64,000 bases of DNA. Source: Defluviimonas sp. SAOS-178_SWC (GTDB taxonomy: Bacteria > Pseudomonadota > Alphaproteobacteria > Rhodobacterales > Rhodobacteraceae). Positions 1 to 9,012 of this stretch are shown in pieces. How positions within the stretch are numbered: the stretch's first letter is position 1; each line of letters begins with the position of its first letter. A program made the translations under genes and the position numbers. The notes beneath the pieces were generated by a model. It saw only the letters and a program-made list of their open reading frames with translations, ran no database searches and was not told where the DNA came from. The stretch is taken from positions 3,830,001 to 3,894,000 of the forward strand of contig NZ_CP156081.1 of NCBI RefSeq assembly GCF_039830135.1, written 5' to 3'.

Positions 1-1162
1 TGATCGACATCATCGGACCTTCGAAGGTCGACATGCCGTAGAAGCCGACGGACACCACCATCATCCGGATGATCGGATCGGTGCGCAGCTTGTCCCAGGC
101 GCCCGAGAGCGTCATCAGGCCGTTGATCATGCCACCCCAGGAGGGCATCCAGAGGATGATCGAGAACACCATGCCCAGCGTCGAGGCCCAGTCGGGCAGC
201 GCGGTGTAGTGCAGGTGGTGCGGACCGGCCCAGATATAAAGGAAGATCAGCGCCCAGAAGTGGATGATGGAGAGTTTGTAGGAATAGACCGGGCGCTCGG
301 CCTGCTTCGGCACGAAATAGTACATCATGCCGAGGAAGCCCGCGGTCAGGAAGAAGCCCACGGCGTTGTGGCCGTACCACCACTGCGTCATCGCATCCTG
401 CACGCCGGCGAAGACCTGCACCGACTTGGAGCCGAAAATGGAAACCGGAATGGCGAGGTTGTTGACGACATGCAGCATCGCGACCGTCACGATGAACGAC
501 AGGTAGAACCAGTTCGCGACGTAGATATGCGGCTCTTTCCGCTTGATGATCGTGCCGAGGAAGACGGCGAGATAGGCGACCCAGACGATGGTCAGCCACC
601 AGTCCACGTACCATTCGGGTTCGGCGTATTCCTTGGACTGGGTGGCGCCGAGGATGTAGCCGGTCGCGGCCAGAACGATGACGAGCTGGTATCCCCAGAA
701 GACGAACCAGGCGAGATTGCCGCCCCAGAGGCGGGCAGCCGACGTGCGCTGGACGACATAGAAGGACGACATGATGAGCGCGTTGCCCCCGAAGGCGAAG
801 ATCACCGCCGAGGTATGCAGCGGCCGGAGCTTGCCGAAATTCAGGTAGCCATGCGTGAGTTCGGAAAAGTTCAGCGCCGGAAAGGCAAGCTGAAAGGCAA
901 TCGTCACACCGACAAGAAAGCCGACCACCCCCCAGAGCGAGGTCGCGATCACGCCGGCGCGCACCACGCCATCATTGTATTCGTTGACCGGCGCCGACAG
1001 GCTCTCGCCCGTATGGCGCAAGACCCAGAGAAAGGTCAGTGCCGCGGCGAGCATCACCGTCAGCGCGTTCACCATATAGGCCAGGTCGTGCGCGTAATTG
1101 GCGGCAATCGCGGCAAGAACCGTGATGGCGCCAAGCACGGCAAGCTTGATGTAATCCCACAT
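1..1162 (-). CDS. ccoN: cbb3-type cytochrome c oxidase subunit I, N-terminal part (cut by left edge)
   Basis: This is the catalytic haem-copper subunit of the high-affinity cbb3 oxidase, an inner-membrane proton-pumping terminal oxidase used at low oxygen. Reading the minus strand from the ATG at 1162 gives 387 codons starting [13 protein letters not shown]. It is rich in hydrophobic helices and carries typical CcoN stretches such as [32 protein letters not shown] and [16 protein letters not shown], where histidines ligate the haems and copper. The reading frame is open to position 1, so the C-terminus and ccoOQP would lie to the left. A GAGGGA ribosome site lies about 10 bases before the ATG. 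Two FNR boxes lie upstream at 1259 and 1291, which fits oxygen-responsive control. Family assignment is secure. Confidence 0.95.
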   Translation of the reverse strand, partial: MWDYIKLAVLGAITVLAAIAANYAHDLAYMVNALTVMLAAALTFLWVLRHTGESLSAPVNEYNDGVVRAGVIATSLWGVVGFLVGVTIAFQLAFPALNFSELTHGYLNFGKLRPLHTSAVIFAFGGNALIMSSFYVVQRTSAARLWGGNLAWFVFWGYQLVIVLAATGYILGATQSKEYAEPEWYVDWWLTIVWVAYLAVFLGTIIKRKEPHIYVANWFYLSFIVTVAMLHVVNNLAIPVSIFGSKSVQVFAGVQDAMTQWWYGHNAVGFFLTAGFLGMMYYFVPKQAERPVYSYKLSIIHFWALIFLYIWAGPHHLHYTALPDWASTLGMVFSIILWMPSWGGMINGLMTLSGAWDKLRTDPIIRMMVVSVGFYGMSTFEGPMMSI

Positions 1163-1258
1163 GTCAGCGTTCCCTCGTCATGCCTTATACGCCCGATTCG
1201 CTAACGCCCGGGCGGCCTTAGATTGGTCGGGTTTTGGACGCGGGGCGAGGGAGACGCC

Positions 1259-1272
1259 TTGATCTGGGTCAA
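1259..1272. promoter_or_regulatory. FNR/FnrL box (TTGATCTGGGTCAA)
   Basis: TTGAT-N5-TCAA is the alphaproteobacterial FnrL consensus. This copy lies in the divergent ccoN/universal-stress-protein intergenic space, 97 bases from the ccoN ATG and 100 bases from the stress-protein ATG, and so could serve either promoter. fnrL itself is encoded 3 kb away. Confidence 0.85.
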
Positions 1273-1290
1273 ATCTTCCGCCCGCCGCGC

Positions 1291-1304
1291 TTGATCCGTG
1301 TCAA
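1291..1304. promoter_or_regulatory. FNR/FnrL box (TTGATCCGTGTCAA)
   Basis: A second TTGAT-N5-TCAA match, 32 bases (about three helical turns) from the first, centre to centre. It lies 68 bases before the stress-protein ATG and so is the more likely activator site for that gene, leaving the 1259 box for ccoN. This division of labour is an inference from spacing. Confidence 0.85.
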
Positions 1305-1340
1305 AGCCCGCACCTCGGCGATCCCGCTAATCTCGCGTTC

Positions 1341-1354
1341 ACACCTGCAGGTGT
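1341..1354. repeat. 14-bp perfect palindrome in the 5' leader of the stress-protein gene
   Basis: ACACCTGCAGGTGT reads identically on both strands and lies 18 bases before the ATG at 1373, just in front of the AAGGAG ribosome site. It could be an operator or, in RNA, a short hairpin close to the ribosome site. Role unknown. Confidence 0.5.
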
Positions 1355-1372
1355 ATCAAAAGGAGAAGTCCG

Positions 1373-2212
1373 ATGGCCTTCAAGTCCATTCTCACGATCG
1401 TAACCGACCCGAAGGGCGCGGCCTCCCAGATCGACGCCGCCGTCGCGCTGGCCAGGCGCGAGGACGCCCACCTCGACGTGCTTTGCATAGGCGTCGACCG
1501 CACCCAGACCGGATATTACTACGCTGGTGCCACGGCGATCCTGACCCAGGAAGCCTACAATCAGGCCAAGGAGGAGGCCGCAGCCGCCGAAGCCGCCGTG
1601 CGCGAGCGGCTGAAACCCGAGGATATCCGCTGGGGTGTCGACACCGCCGTCGCCCAGATCGGCGCGCTCGGCGGGCCGGTGGCGATGCTCGCCCGGTTCT
1701 CCGACCTCGTGGTGCTCTCCAAACCCTACGGAAAGAGCGGCAACCAGGCCGCCGAAGCGATCCTTGAAGCCGCGCTCTTCGAGGGGCGCGCGCCCGTTCT
1801 CGTCCTTCCGGACGGATACGAAGCCGCCGATTTCGGCAAGCGCGTCGTGCTGGCCTGGAACCAGAGCGACGAGGCGCTGATCGCCACCCGCGCGGCCATG
1901 CCGTTGCTCAAGGCCGCGACGGCCGTCGACATCACGATCATCGACCCGCCGAGCCACGGACCCGAACGCTCCGATCCCGGCGGGATGCTATCGCAGCTTC
2001 TCGCGCGCCACGGTGTGCATGCCGAGGTGTCGGTGCTGGCAAAGACCCTGCCGAAGACCTCCGAAGTCCTGTCCCGGCACGGCCGCGACATCAATGCCGA
2101 CCTGATCGTGATGGGCGCCTACGGACATTCCCGCTTCCGCGAGGCGATCCTTGGCGGCGCCACGCGCAACATGCTGGAAATGGCCGAGGTTCCGGTCTTC
2201 ATGGCGCATTGA
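1373..2212 (+). CDS. Universal stress protein, tandem UspA domains
   Basis: A 279-residue cytoplasmic protein, long enough for two Usp folds (about 1-145 and 155-279). The C-terminal domain ends with the nucleotide-binding pattern G248-x2-G251-x9-G261 followed by A-T, then the usual beta strand VPVFMAH. The first domain is degenerate and lacks a clear ATP loop. The ATG is preceded by AAGGAG at good spacing. It diverges from ccoN with two FNR boxes between, a layout known from Rhodobacteraceae, so the protein is probably induced when oxygen is low. Its biochemical role is unknown; Usp proteins of this type are linked to survival under anaerobic or energy stress. Confidence 0.9.
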   Translation: MAFKSILTIVTDPKGAASQIDAAVALARREDAHLDVLCIGVDRTQTGYYYAGATAILTQEAYNQAKEEAAAAEAAVRERLKPEDIRWGVDTAVAQIGALGGPVAMLARFSDLVVLSKPYGKSGNQAAEAILEAALFEGRAPVLVLPDGYEAADFGKRVVLAWNQSDEALIATRAAMPLLKAATAVDITIIDPPSHGPERSDPGGMLSQLLARHGVHAEVSVLAKTLPKTSEVLSRHGRDINADLIVMGAYGHSRFREAILGGATRNMLEMAEVPVFMAH

Positions 2213-2226
2213 GCCGCACGGCAATG

Positions 2227-2252
2227 AAAAGGTAAGCCGGGTCCGGCTTGCC
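2227..2252 (-). terminator. Intrinsic terminator of the MttB-family gene
   Basis: A 10-base stem (2231-2240 with 2243-2252, one G-T wobble) is followed on the minus strand by TTTTCATT. It lies nine bases beyond the stop of the minus-strand methyltransferase and also between two convergent genes, so it may act in both directions. Confidence 0.6.
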
Positions 2253-2260
2253 TGTCACCG

Positions 2261-3823
2261 TCAGATCACCTCGACCGCCCCGGCATAGGCCGCGACGATA
2301 TGCTCGTCGGCATGGGCAGCGAGCGCCGCGATCTCGCGCAGTTGATCTTCGTTCAGAACCCCCTCCTCCGGCGCGGCCTCGATCGCCGAAAGCGCCGCGG
2401 CGCGGGCTTCGTCGAAAGCACCGCGGCGGCCGGATTTCTCGTAGTCGTCACGACCCCGACGCAGGAAAACGGACGGCGACAGCTGATCCCGGCAGGTCTG
2501 GATCGTATGCGGGCTGTCGAGGAAATGCCCGCCGGTGCGGATCTTCAGCATCTCCTCCCAGTTCATGTCCTCCTCGGCGAGCGAGGGCTTGCGGATGAAC
2601 CGCCGCATCATCGCGCCGATCTCGTTGTCGAGCACCGCCTGAACCGGGCTGAACACGGTCGCGCATTCAAGCTGCCCGACCCCGCCGAGGATGTCCGCCC
2701 CGGCCAGCGCCACCGTCTCGCCGATGAGCGCGCGTTCGGCCATCGACTGGAGATCGACATCGGGCGTGTCCGACCCCGACCCGTAGGTATGGGTCAGCAT
2801 GCCGAATCCGTCCTTCATCAACTGGATCGACATGTTCGCGGCCTGAAGGCTCTCGACGCAGGACTGGAGCGCGGATCCCGTCCGCATGTCGAGCGTGAAC
2901 ATCAGGGGCGTCGCGATCACCGGAATGCCCGGCGACAGCACATGGGCCATGACCGTCATCCCGACGATCTCTGCCGCCGCCATCACCGCCATCGACGGCA
3001 CCGACAGGGGCGCCGTGCCGCCCGAGGAGGGCAGCGAGCAGGCATGGAGCGGCACGCCGTATTGCCCCGCCGCGATGATCACCTGCGTGTCCATGAACTT
3101 GAATTCGAGGGGGGTGAAGGAACAGGTGATGGCGCTGGTGATCGGATTGGCGCGCAACTCCGCCTCACCGCCCGCCGCGATGGCGGCGATCTTCATCAGG
3201 TAATCGACGTTCTGCCACTGATAGGGCTGCATCCAGACATGCTTGTCGGTCCGGGCGATCAGCCGGCCGAAGCTGTGGATGTCGGCGGTCTTCTCGGGCA
3301 CGCCATGCACGAAGGGATGGGCGATGAAGCCGACGTGATCGAGCGTGTTGGCCACCGCCGCGATTTCGCTCACCGCCGTCAGGTCCATGTTGCGATATTT
3401 CGAATCGCGCGGGTTCACATAGCCATGCGCGCCGGTGCCGGTGCGCATGATGAAGCCGCCGTCGGGGCGCGGCAGGGGAAGATCGAGATCGCGTCTCTTG
3501 CCGGCAAGACGGGCTGTCTTCGGCGTGGCGTCCATCGCCTCGGCGATCATGTCGCGCGGCAGCCGCAGCCGGTCGGCATCCCGGCCCTCGGTCGCACCCG
3601 CCGCCAGGAACGCCTTGCGCGCCTCCGGATGCAGGACCACGACGCCGTAATCGGCCAGAAGCGCGACAGTGCGCGCCTTCAGGGTTTCAAGATCGCCTTC
3701 GTCGAGAAAGCCGAACCGCGCGCGCGGGCCGATCGGGCTTTCCTGCCGGAACGCGGTGGCGGTGAGGGATTTGCGCACCGCGCGCGCACGGCGCGCCGGA
3801 CGGCCGGTGGGTTGCTGTTCCAT
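2261..3823 (-). CDS. MttB-family (trimethylamine methyltransferase-like) protein without pyrrolysine
   Basis: This 520-residue protein belongs to the MttB superfamily of cobalamin-dependent methyltransferases, which move a methyl group from a quaternary or tertiary amine to a corrinoid protein. Visible family stretches include GTGAHGYVNPRDSKYRN, SSGGTAPLSVPSMA and GADILGGVGQLE. The frame has no in-frame amber codon, so it is a non-pyrrolysine member, and trimethylamine itself is then unlikely; glycine betaine, carnitine or similar are known substrates of such members. The start at 3823 is chosen because GGGAGGT precedes it; a longer frame to 3862 has no such site. No corrinoid protein gene is adjacent, so the substrate and partner remain open. 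Confidence 0.85.
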   Translation of the reverse strand: MEQQPTGRPARRARAVRKSLTATAFRQESPIGPRARFGFLDEGDLETLKARTVALLADYGVVVLHPEARKAFLAAGATEGRDADRLRLPRDMIAEAMDATPKTARLAGKRRDLDLPLPRPDGGFIMRTGTGAHGYVNPRDSKYRNMDLTAVSEIAAVANTLDHVGFIAHPFVHGVPEKTADIHSFGRLIARTDKHVWMQPYQWQNVDYLMKIAAIAAGGEAELRANPITSAITCSFTPLEFKFMDTQVIIAAGQYGVPLHACSLPSSGGTAPLSVPSMAVMAAAEIVGMTVMAHVLSPGIPVIATPLMFTLDMRTGSALQSCVESLQAANMSIQLMKDGFGMLTHTYGSGSDTPDVDLQSMAERALIGETVALAGADILGGVGQLECATVFSPVQAVLDNEIGAMMRRFIRKPSLAEEDMNWEEMLKIRTGGHFLDSPHTIQTCRDQLSPSVFLRRGRDDYEKSGRRGAFDEARAAALSAIEAAPEEGVLNEDQLREIAALAAHADEHIVAAYAGAVEVI

Positions 3824-4019
3824 ACATACCTCCCTGGAAACAGAGATAGATACGGCACACACCGATTAGGCTGACTGCCTGCCGACTTCAGCTGCGCGCA
3901 CAGTAACAGGCGCCCGCAAGCCGGCAAAGAAAATTGCGCGGGACGTATCGCAGCCCGGGGCTGGCCGCAGGCCAGTCAGATCGACGCGCCCCTGGCGGCG
4001 GTCGTCGCGGCGGCCTGCG

Positions 4020-4766
4020 TCAGCCGATGAGACCACCATCGGCATCGTCGCCGGACTCTTCCAGAAGCCGGTCGAAGCTCGGCACGGTGACGTGCCGCTT
4101 GCCTTCCAGCACGATCACCCCGTCGCGCTTGAGCGCCGACATCTGCCGGCTGACCGTCTCCAGCGTCAGGCCAAGGTAATCCGCCATCGCCTCCCGCGTC
4201 AGCGGCAGGTCGAAGGTCATCCGGCCCTGCGGCGTTCTCAGATGCAGCGACGCCTCGCGGCGGGCGACGATCGCCAGAAGGCTCGCGATCTTCTCCCGCG
4301 CAGTCTTGCGGCCGAGCAGAAGCATCCATTCCCGCGCCGCGTCGAGTTCGTCGAGCGTCATCTCAAGCAAGCGCTGGCCGATATGCGGCGTGCGCCCCAT
4401 CAGTTCCTCGAACGGCTTCTTGCGGAAGCAGCACATGAGAAGATCGGTCGTGGCGATGACGTTGTAGGGCGCCTGGTCGCGGCCCGGCCGCCCGACGAAA
4501 TCGGACGGGAAGAGGAGCCCGACGGTCTGGGTTCGTCCGTCCTCCATCACCTGGGTCAGCGTCGCGACGCCGGTGACGACGGAAGCGACGAAATCCATCC
4601 GGTCACCGGACCAGATCAGCGTCTGCCCGGCTTCGAAGCTGCGATAGAACTTGATCGAGTCGAGGGACTCCAGCTCGTCCGTTTCGCAGCGCGCGCAGAC
4701 GGCCCGGTGCCGGATCTGGCAGTTGCCGCAACTCGGCGCGCTAGGAGGGGTTTCGTGAATTGTCAT
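4020..4766 (-). CDS. fnrL: Oxygen-sensing transcription regulator FnrL (Crp/Fnr family)
   Basis: A 248-residue FNR. The N-terminus carries the cluster-binding cysteines (C13, C16, C24, C27 region) and a further CC pair sits in LLMCCFRKKP, together able to hold the oxygen-labile [4Fe-4S] cluster. A cyclic-nucleotide-like beta roll and dimer helix follow, then a Crp helix-turn-helix with the recognition helix LTLETVSRQMSAL, whose E, S and R residues read TTGA half sites. The start at 4766 (MTIHETPP) matches the family better than the ATG six bases upstream. No good ribosome site is visible before either ATG. An FNR box lies only eight bases before the chosen start, so autoregulation is expected. 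Confidence 0.93.
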   Translation of the reverse strand: MTIHETPPSAPSCGNCQIRHRAVCARCETDELESLDSIKFYRSFEAGQTLIWSGDRMDFVASVVTGVATLTQVMEDGRTQTVGLLFPSDFVGRPGRDQAPYNVIATTDLLMCCFRKKPFEELMGRTPHIGQRLLEMTLDELDAAREWMLLLGRKTAREKIASLLAIVARREASLHLRTPQGRMTFDLPLTREAMADYLGLTLETVSRQMSALKRDGVIVLEGKRHVTVPSFDRLLEESGDDADGGLIG

Positions 4767-4774
4767 GCGCATTT

Positions 4775-4788
4775 TTGACTTGGGTCAA
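4775..4788. promoter_or_regulatory. FNR/FnrL box between fnrL and hemN (TTGACTTGGGTCAA)
   Basis: TTGAC-N5-TCAA matches the FnrL consensus. It lies 8 bases from the fnrL ATG and 35 bases from the hemN ATG. For fnrL it covers the region where a ribosome site or start of transcription would be, which suits negative autoregulation; its effect on hemN depends on where that transcript starts. Confidence 0.85.
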
Positions 4789-4823
4789 GTTGGAGAACAA
4801 AGACTCTGGCTAAAGCTAGGCAT

Positions 4824-6179
4824 ATGGAAGCTGAATCGCAACTTACGCGGCTCGGACTATTTGACGCGCGTGTCCCGCGCTATACTAGTTATCCGACCGC
4901 CCCGCATTTCAATTCGTCCGTCGGCGCCGAAGATTTTCGCGCATGGGTGGAAAACATCGCAGAGGGCGCGCGAATATCGCTTTATCTGCATGTTCCGTTC
5001 TGTCGCAGGCTTTGCTGGTTTTGCGCCTGCCGGACACAAGGCACCACTTCCGACGATCCGGTCCGGGCCTATGCCGAGGTGCTCAAGGCGGAACTGGCGA
5101 TTTTGAAGGCGCATCTGCCGAAGGGCGTGACCCTGTCGCGGCTTCACTGGGGTGGCGGCACGCCGACGTTGATGCCGCCCGAGGTCATGCAAGAGGTGGC
5201 CGGGACGGTCTTCGACATCGTGCCTCTGGGCGACGGCGCGGAGTTCTCGGTCGAGATCGACCCGAACGAGATCGACGATGCCCGGCTCGATGCGCTGGCG
5301 GCGGCGGGGATGAACCGCGCCTCGATCGGGGTTCAGGACTTCGAACCGGCCATCCAGAAGGCGATCGGCCGCGATCAGAGCTTCGAAATCACGAAGATGG
5401 CCATCGACAAGCTGCGCGAGCGGGGCGTCGCCTCTCTGAATGCCGATATCCTCTTCGGTCTGCCGCATCAGAACCGCGAGCGCATCGCGGCCTCGGTGCA
5501 GAAGCTCCTCTCGCTCGCCCCCGACCGTGTCGCGCTTTACGGTTATGCCCATGTGCCGTGGATGGCGCGGCGGCAGGTGATGATTCCCTCCGACGCCCTG
5601 CCCCGGCCCGAGGAACGGCTGCAACTTTTCGAGACCGCGCGCGACCTCTTCGTCGCCGACGGGTATGACGAGATCGGAATCGACCATTTCGCCCTTCCCG
5701 GCGACGGGCTCGCGGTCGCGGCGCGGGAAGGCCGGCTGCGCCGGAACTTCCAGGGCTACACAGACGACCTCGCCGATGTGCTGATCGGCCTCGGCGCCTC
5801 CTCGATCTCGCGCTTTCCGCAAGGCTACGCGCAAAACGCCCCCAGCACCTCCGCCTATACCCGCGCCATCCGCGACGGGCGGTTCGCCACCGCGAAGGGA
5901 CACGCCTTTGCTGGCGAGGATATCCTGCGGGCCCGGCTGATCGAGGCGCTGATGTGCGATTTCCGCATCGACGCCGGGGAAATCAGGGGCCGGTTCGGGC
6001 TGACCGAGGCGCAACTCGCCGGGCTTTTCGCCCCCGCCGCGCGGGAATTCGGCGACATGGTGGAAGTCAGCGCCGCGGGTCTCTTCATCCCCGAACGCGC
6101 CCGCCCGCTGACCCGGATGATCGCCCGCACGTTCGACGCCTACGATCTGTCGAAAGCCGGACACAGTCCGGCCGTCTGA
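4824..6179 (+). CDS. hemN: Oxygen-independent coproporphyrinogen III oxidase
   Basis: A 451-residue radical-SAM enzyme that decarboxylates coproporphyrinogen III to protoporphyrinogen IX without oxygen, in the cytoplasm. The cluster motif is HVPFC60-RRLC64-WFC67-AC69, matching the C-x3-C-x2-C-x-C of true HemN rather than HemW. Further HemN features are RYTSYPTAPHF at the N-terminus, HWGGGTPT (SAM-binding GGGT), NADILFGLPHQ and YDEIGIDHFALP. It diverges from fnrL and has an FNR box upstream, as expected for the anaerobic haem and tetrapyrrole route. In Rhodobacter the homologue is also called hemZ. Confidence 0.95.
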   Translation: MEAESQLTRLGLFDARVPRYTSYPTAPHFNSSVGAEDFRAWVENIAEGARISLYLHVPFCRRLCWFCACRTQGTTSDDPVRAYAEVLKAELAILKAHLPKGVTLSRLHWGGGTPTLMPPEVMQEVAGTVFDIVPLGDGAEFSVEIDPNEIDDARLDALAAAGMNRASIGVQDFEPAIQKAIGRDQSFEITKMAIDKLRERGVASLNADILFGLPHQNRERIAASVQKLLSLAPDRVALYGYAHVPWMARRQVMIPSDALPRPEERLQLFETARDLFVADGYDEIGIDHFALPGDGLAVAAREGRLRRNFQGYTDDLADVLIGLGASSISRFPQGYAQNAPSTSAYTRAIRDGRFATAKGHAFAGEDILRARLIEALMCDFRIDAGEIRGRFGLTEAQLAGLFAPAAREFGDMVEVSAAGLFIPERARPLTRMIARTFDAYDLSKAGHSPAV

Positions 6180-6196
6180 CCGCCCCCATCCCGAGG

Positions 6197-7411
6197 TCAG
6201 CCGCCGGCGCCCTCGACGAAGTCGATGAGACGCGGAAGGCAGTGACGTTTCAGGTCGTACCCCTCCACGATCGTCTTTCGCGCCGCCGCGCGAAGCGGCA
6301 GCGCCGCCCCGGGATCGGCCAGCGCCTCGATCAGCGCCCGCGACCAGCCCGCGATGTCGAAGAAATCGACGAGCCGCCCGTTCTCGCCGTCGCGGATCAG
6401 CTCTTCCACCGGCGCAGTGCGAGAGCCGACGACCAGCGCCCCGGCGCTCATCGCCTCCAGCATCGACCACGACAGGACGAAGGGATAGGTCAGGTAGGCG
6501 TGGACCCGCGTCACCCGCATCAGCGACAGGAAACCGGCATAGGGCACCTGGCCGAGGAAATGCACCCGGCTCTGGTCGAGCCTGTCGCCCACCTGGTCGA
6601 GGAAGATCTGCTTCCAGCTTCTCCCCTGCCCCGGCGAAGGACCATAGCTTTGCCCGTCGCCGCCGACGATCACCACCTGCGCCTCCGGTCGCGCCGCCAG
6701 CACCTCGGGCAGCGCCCGCATGAAGACATGGTAGCCGCGATAGGGCTCCAGGTTGCGGTTTACGAAGCTGATCACCTCGTCGCCGGCGCGAAGGACCCTG
6801 CCGCCGGGAAGTGTCAAGCTGGCGGCCGGGTCGGGGCAGACGCGGTCGGTGTCGATGCCGTCATGGACCACGCTGATCCGGTCGCGGAACTCCGCAGGGA
6901 AGGTCGAGGCTTGCCACTTCGTCGGCGAGAGTGCCGCATCGGCCTCGGCGAGGGCCATCAGCAGATGGGTCTTCCGCGCCGAGGTCCGCAGGCGCGGCGC
7001 CATCCCGCCGCGATGGAATTCCTTGTCGAAATCGGTGTCGTAGCCGGTGGTGTGATAGAAGAATTCCGCATAGGTCAGGTGCCGCGCCCGCGGCCAGACC
7101 TCGCGCAGGAACAACGTCTCGCCCCAGCCGCCATGCCCGAAGACGACGTCGGGAACGAAACCCTTGTCCCGCGTAAGCTGGACCGCCGCGCGCGCAACCG
7201 AGGCGCCGCGCTCGGCCGCTTCGGCATAGGTCTTGCCCAGCCCTTCGGCCTTCGTCTCCTGCGGCGTCCGGTAGCGCAGGACCGGCACCGGCGACGGCCG
7301 CGCGTTGGTCTCGGTCGTCAGACCCACGACCTGATGGCCCCGCGCCGCCAGCGCCGGCGCGAGGTGAAGGAACTGGCCGGGGAAGTTCTGGTGGACGAAC
7401 AGGATCTTCAT
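6197..7411 (-). CDS. Glycosyltransferase, GT4 type
   Basis: A 404-residue soluble GT-B protein. The N-terminus MKILFVHQNFPGQFLHL with AARGHQVVGLT is the acceptor-side Rossmann fold; the C-terminal half has the donor-side pattern VIVGGDG, FLGQVPYAGFLSLM, and LLEAMSAGALVVGS with the E-x7-E type nucleotide-sugar site. Its ATG overlaps the stop of the yejF-like gene (ATGA), so it is co-transcribed and translationally coupled with the peptide importer. The acceptor sugar or lipid cannot be told from sequence. A longer in-frame extension to 7969 is a shadow of the ABC gene. Confidence 0.85.
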   Translation of the reverse strand: MKILFVHQNFPGQFLHLAPALAARGHQVVGLTTETNARPSPVPVLRYRTPQETKAEGLGKTYAEAAERGASVARAAVQLTRDKGFVPDVVFGHGGWGETLFLREVWPRARHLTYAEFFYHTTGYDTDFDKEFHRGGMAPRLRTSARKTHLLMALAEADAALSPTKWQASTFPAEFRDRISVVHDGIDTDRVCPDPAASLTLPGGRVLRAGDEVISFVNRNLEPYRGYHVFMRALPEVLAARPEAQVVIVGGDGQSYGPSPGQGRSWKQIFLDQVGDRLDQSRVHFLGQVPYAGFLSLMRVTRVHAYLTYPFVLSWSMLEAMSAGALVVGSRTAPVEELIRDGENGRLVDFFDIAGWSRALIEALADPGAALPLRAAARKTIVEGYDLKRHCLPRLIDFVEGAGG

Positions 7412-9012
7412 GCCGCGCCCGCGTCGCCCGTCCCGAACGCCGCCGCCATCAGCTCGCGCGTGTAGTCCGACTTCGGCGTGTCGAAGATCGCGGCGCTGGT
7501 GCCTGCCTCGACCACATCGCCCGCCTTCATCACGATGATCTTGTGCGACAACGCACGGATGACCCGCAGGTCGTGGCTGATGAACAGGTAGGCCAGCCCG
7601 TAGCGCCGCTGGAGCGAGCGCAGAAGCTCCACGATCTGGACCTGCACCGTCATGTCGAGCGCCGATGTCGGTTCGTCCAGCACCACCACCTTCGGCCGCA
7701 GGATCATCGCGCGGGCGATGGCGATGCGCTGACGCTGCCCGCCCGAGAATTCGTGCGGATAGCGCTCCATCGTGGCAGGGTCGAGCCCGACCTCGGTCAT
7801 GATCTCGGCCACCATCTCGCGCCGGTCGCGCCCTTCCTCGACGCCGTGCACGGTCAGCCCCTCGGCGATGATCTGCTCGCAGGTCATGCGCGGCGACAGG
7901 CTGCCATAGGGGTCCTGGAAGACGATCTGCATGTCGCGGCGAAGCTTTCGCAACTCGCGTGGCCGCCACCGGGAAATATCCTGCCCGAGATAGAGGATCG
8001 GCCCCTCCGACGCGATCAGCCGCATGATGGCGAGCGCGAGCGTCGTCTTGCCCGATCCGCTTTCTCCGACGATGCCCAGCGTCTCTCCGGCCCGGACCGA
8101 GATCGAGGCGGCATTGACCGCCTTCACATGGCCCACCGTCTTGCGGAGAAGCCCGCGCTGGATCGGGAACCAGATGCGCAGGTCTTCAGTCCGCACGATC
8201 TCTTCCGCACCCTCGGCCACCGGATCCGGGCGGCCATGCGGCTCGGCGGCGAGGAGCTTTTGGGTATAGGGATGTTGCGGGTTGGCGAAGATCTCCGCCA
8301 CCGGCCCCTGCTCCACGATCTCGCCGCCCTGCATCACGCAGACCCGGTCGGCGATGCGCCGCACGATGCCGAGGTCGTGGGAGATGAAGAGCAGGCTCAA
8401 CCCCTCGCGCTCCTTCAGGTCGGCGAGCAGGTCGAGGATCTGCGCCTGAATGGTGACGTCGAGGGCCGTCGTCGGCTCGTCCGCGATCAAGAGTTCCGGC
8501 CCGTTCGCCAGCGCCATCGCGATCATCACCCGCTGCCGCTGACCGCCCGACAACTGGTGGGGGTAATCGGCCAGCCGGCGCTCCGGGGCGTCGATGCCGA
8601 CCTTCTCCAACAGCTCCACGATCCGCGCCCGCGCGGCCTCGCCGGACAGGTCCTGATGCAACGCAAGGCTTTCGGAAAGCTGCTTTTCCAGCGTGTGCAG
8701 CGGGTTGAGCGAGGTCATCGGCTCCTGGAAGATGAAGCTGATATCGTTGCCGCGCACGTCGCGCAGCACCGGTTCCGGCGCGCCGATCATCTCGCGGCCA
8801 AGGTAGGTCACCGAGCCGGCAACGTCCGCATTGCCACCGAGAAGCGCCACCGTCGAAAGCGCCGTCACGGACTTCCCCGACCCGCTTTCCCCGACAAGCG
8901 CCACGGTCTCGCCCTTGCCGACAGAGAAGCTCACGCCCTTCACCGCGTGAATGATCCGCCCGTCCTGCCGGAAATCGACCCTCAGGTCGCGGATGTCGAG
9001 GACAGTGCTCAC
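7408..9012 (-). CDS. yejF: Peptide ABC importer, fused double ATPase (YejF type)
   Basis: A 534-residue protein with two ABC ATPase domains in one chain, as in YejF. The first Walker A is GESGSGKS at residues 41-48 with [12 protein letters not shown] and LLIADEPTTALD; the second has GESGSGKTT near residue 325, FSGGQRQRIAIARAM and VVLDEPTSALD. It powers uptake of oligopeptides through the YejB/YejE pore. The start is a GTG at 9012 overlapping the permease stop; the longer frame upstream runs inside yejE and is not used. The last base overlaps the following glycosyltransferase. Confidence 0.92.
   Translation of the reverse strand: MSTVLDIRDLRVDFRQDGRIIHAVKGVSFSVGKGETVALVGESGSGKSVTALSTVALLGGNADVAGSVTYLGREMIGAPEPVLRDVRGNDISFIFQEPMTSLNPLHTLEKQLSESLALHQDLSGEAARARIVELLEKVGIDAPERRLADYPHQLSGGQRQRVMIAMALANGPELLIADEPTTALDVTIQAQILDLLADLKEREGLSLLFISHDLGIVRRIADRVCVMQGGEIVEQGPVAEIFANPQHPYTQKLLAAEPHGRPDPVAEGAEEIVRTEDLRIWFPIQRGLLRKTVGHVKAVNAASISVRAGETLGIVGESGSGKTTLALAIMRLIASEGPILYLGQDISRWRPRELRKLRRDMQIVFQDPYGSLSPRMTCEQIIAEGLTVHGVEEGRDRREMVAEIMTEVGLDPATMERYPHEFSGGQRQRIAIARAMILRPKVVVLDEPTSALDMTVQVQIVELLRSLQRRYGLAYLFISHDLRVIRALSHKIIVMKAGDVVEAGTSAAIFDTPKSDYTRELMAAAFGTGDAGAA

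Noticed and set aside
209..1204. Plus-strand frame of 331 codons over ccoN
   Set aside because: Composition is an antisense shadow of the ccoN gene, which is clearly coding on the minus strand.
2261..3823. Pyrrolysine-containing trimethylamine methyltransferase
   Set aside because: There is no in-frame amber codon and no pyl genes; it is the non-pyrrolysine branch.
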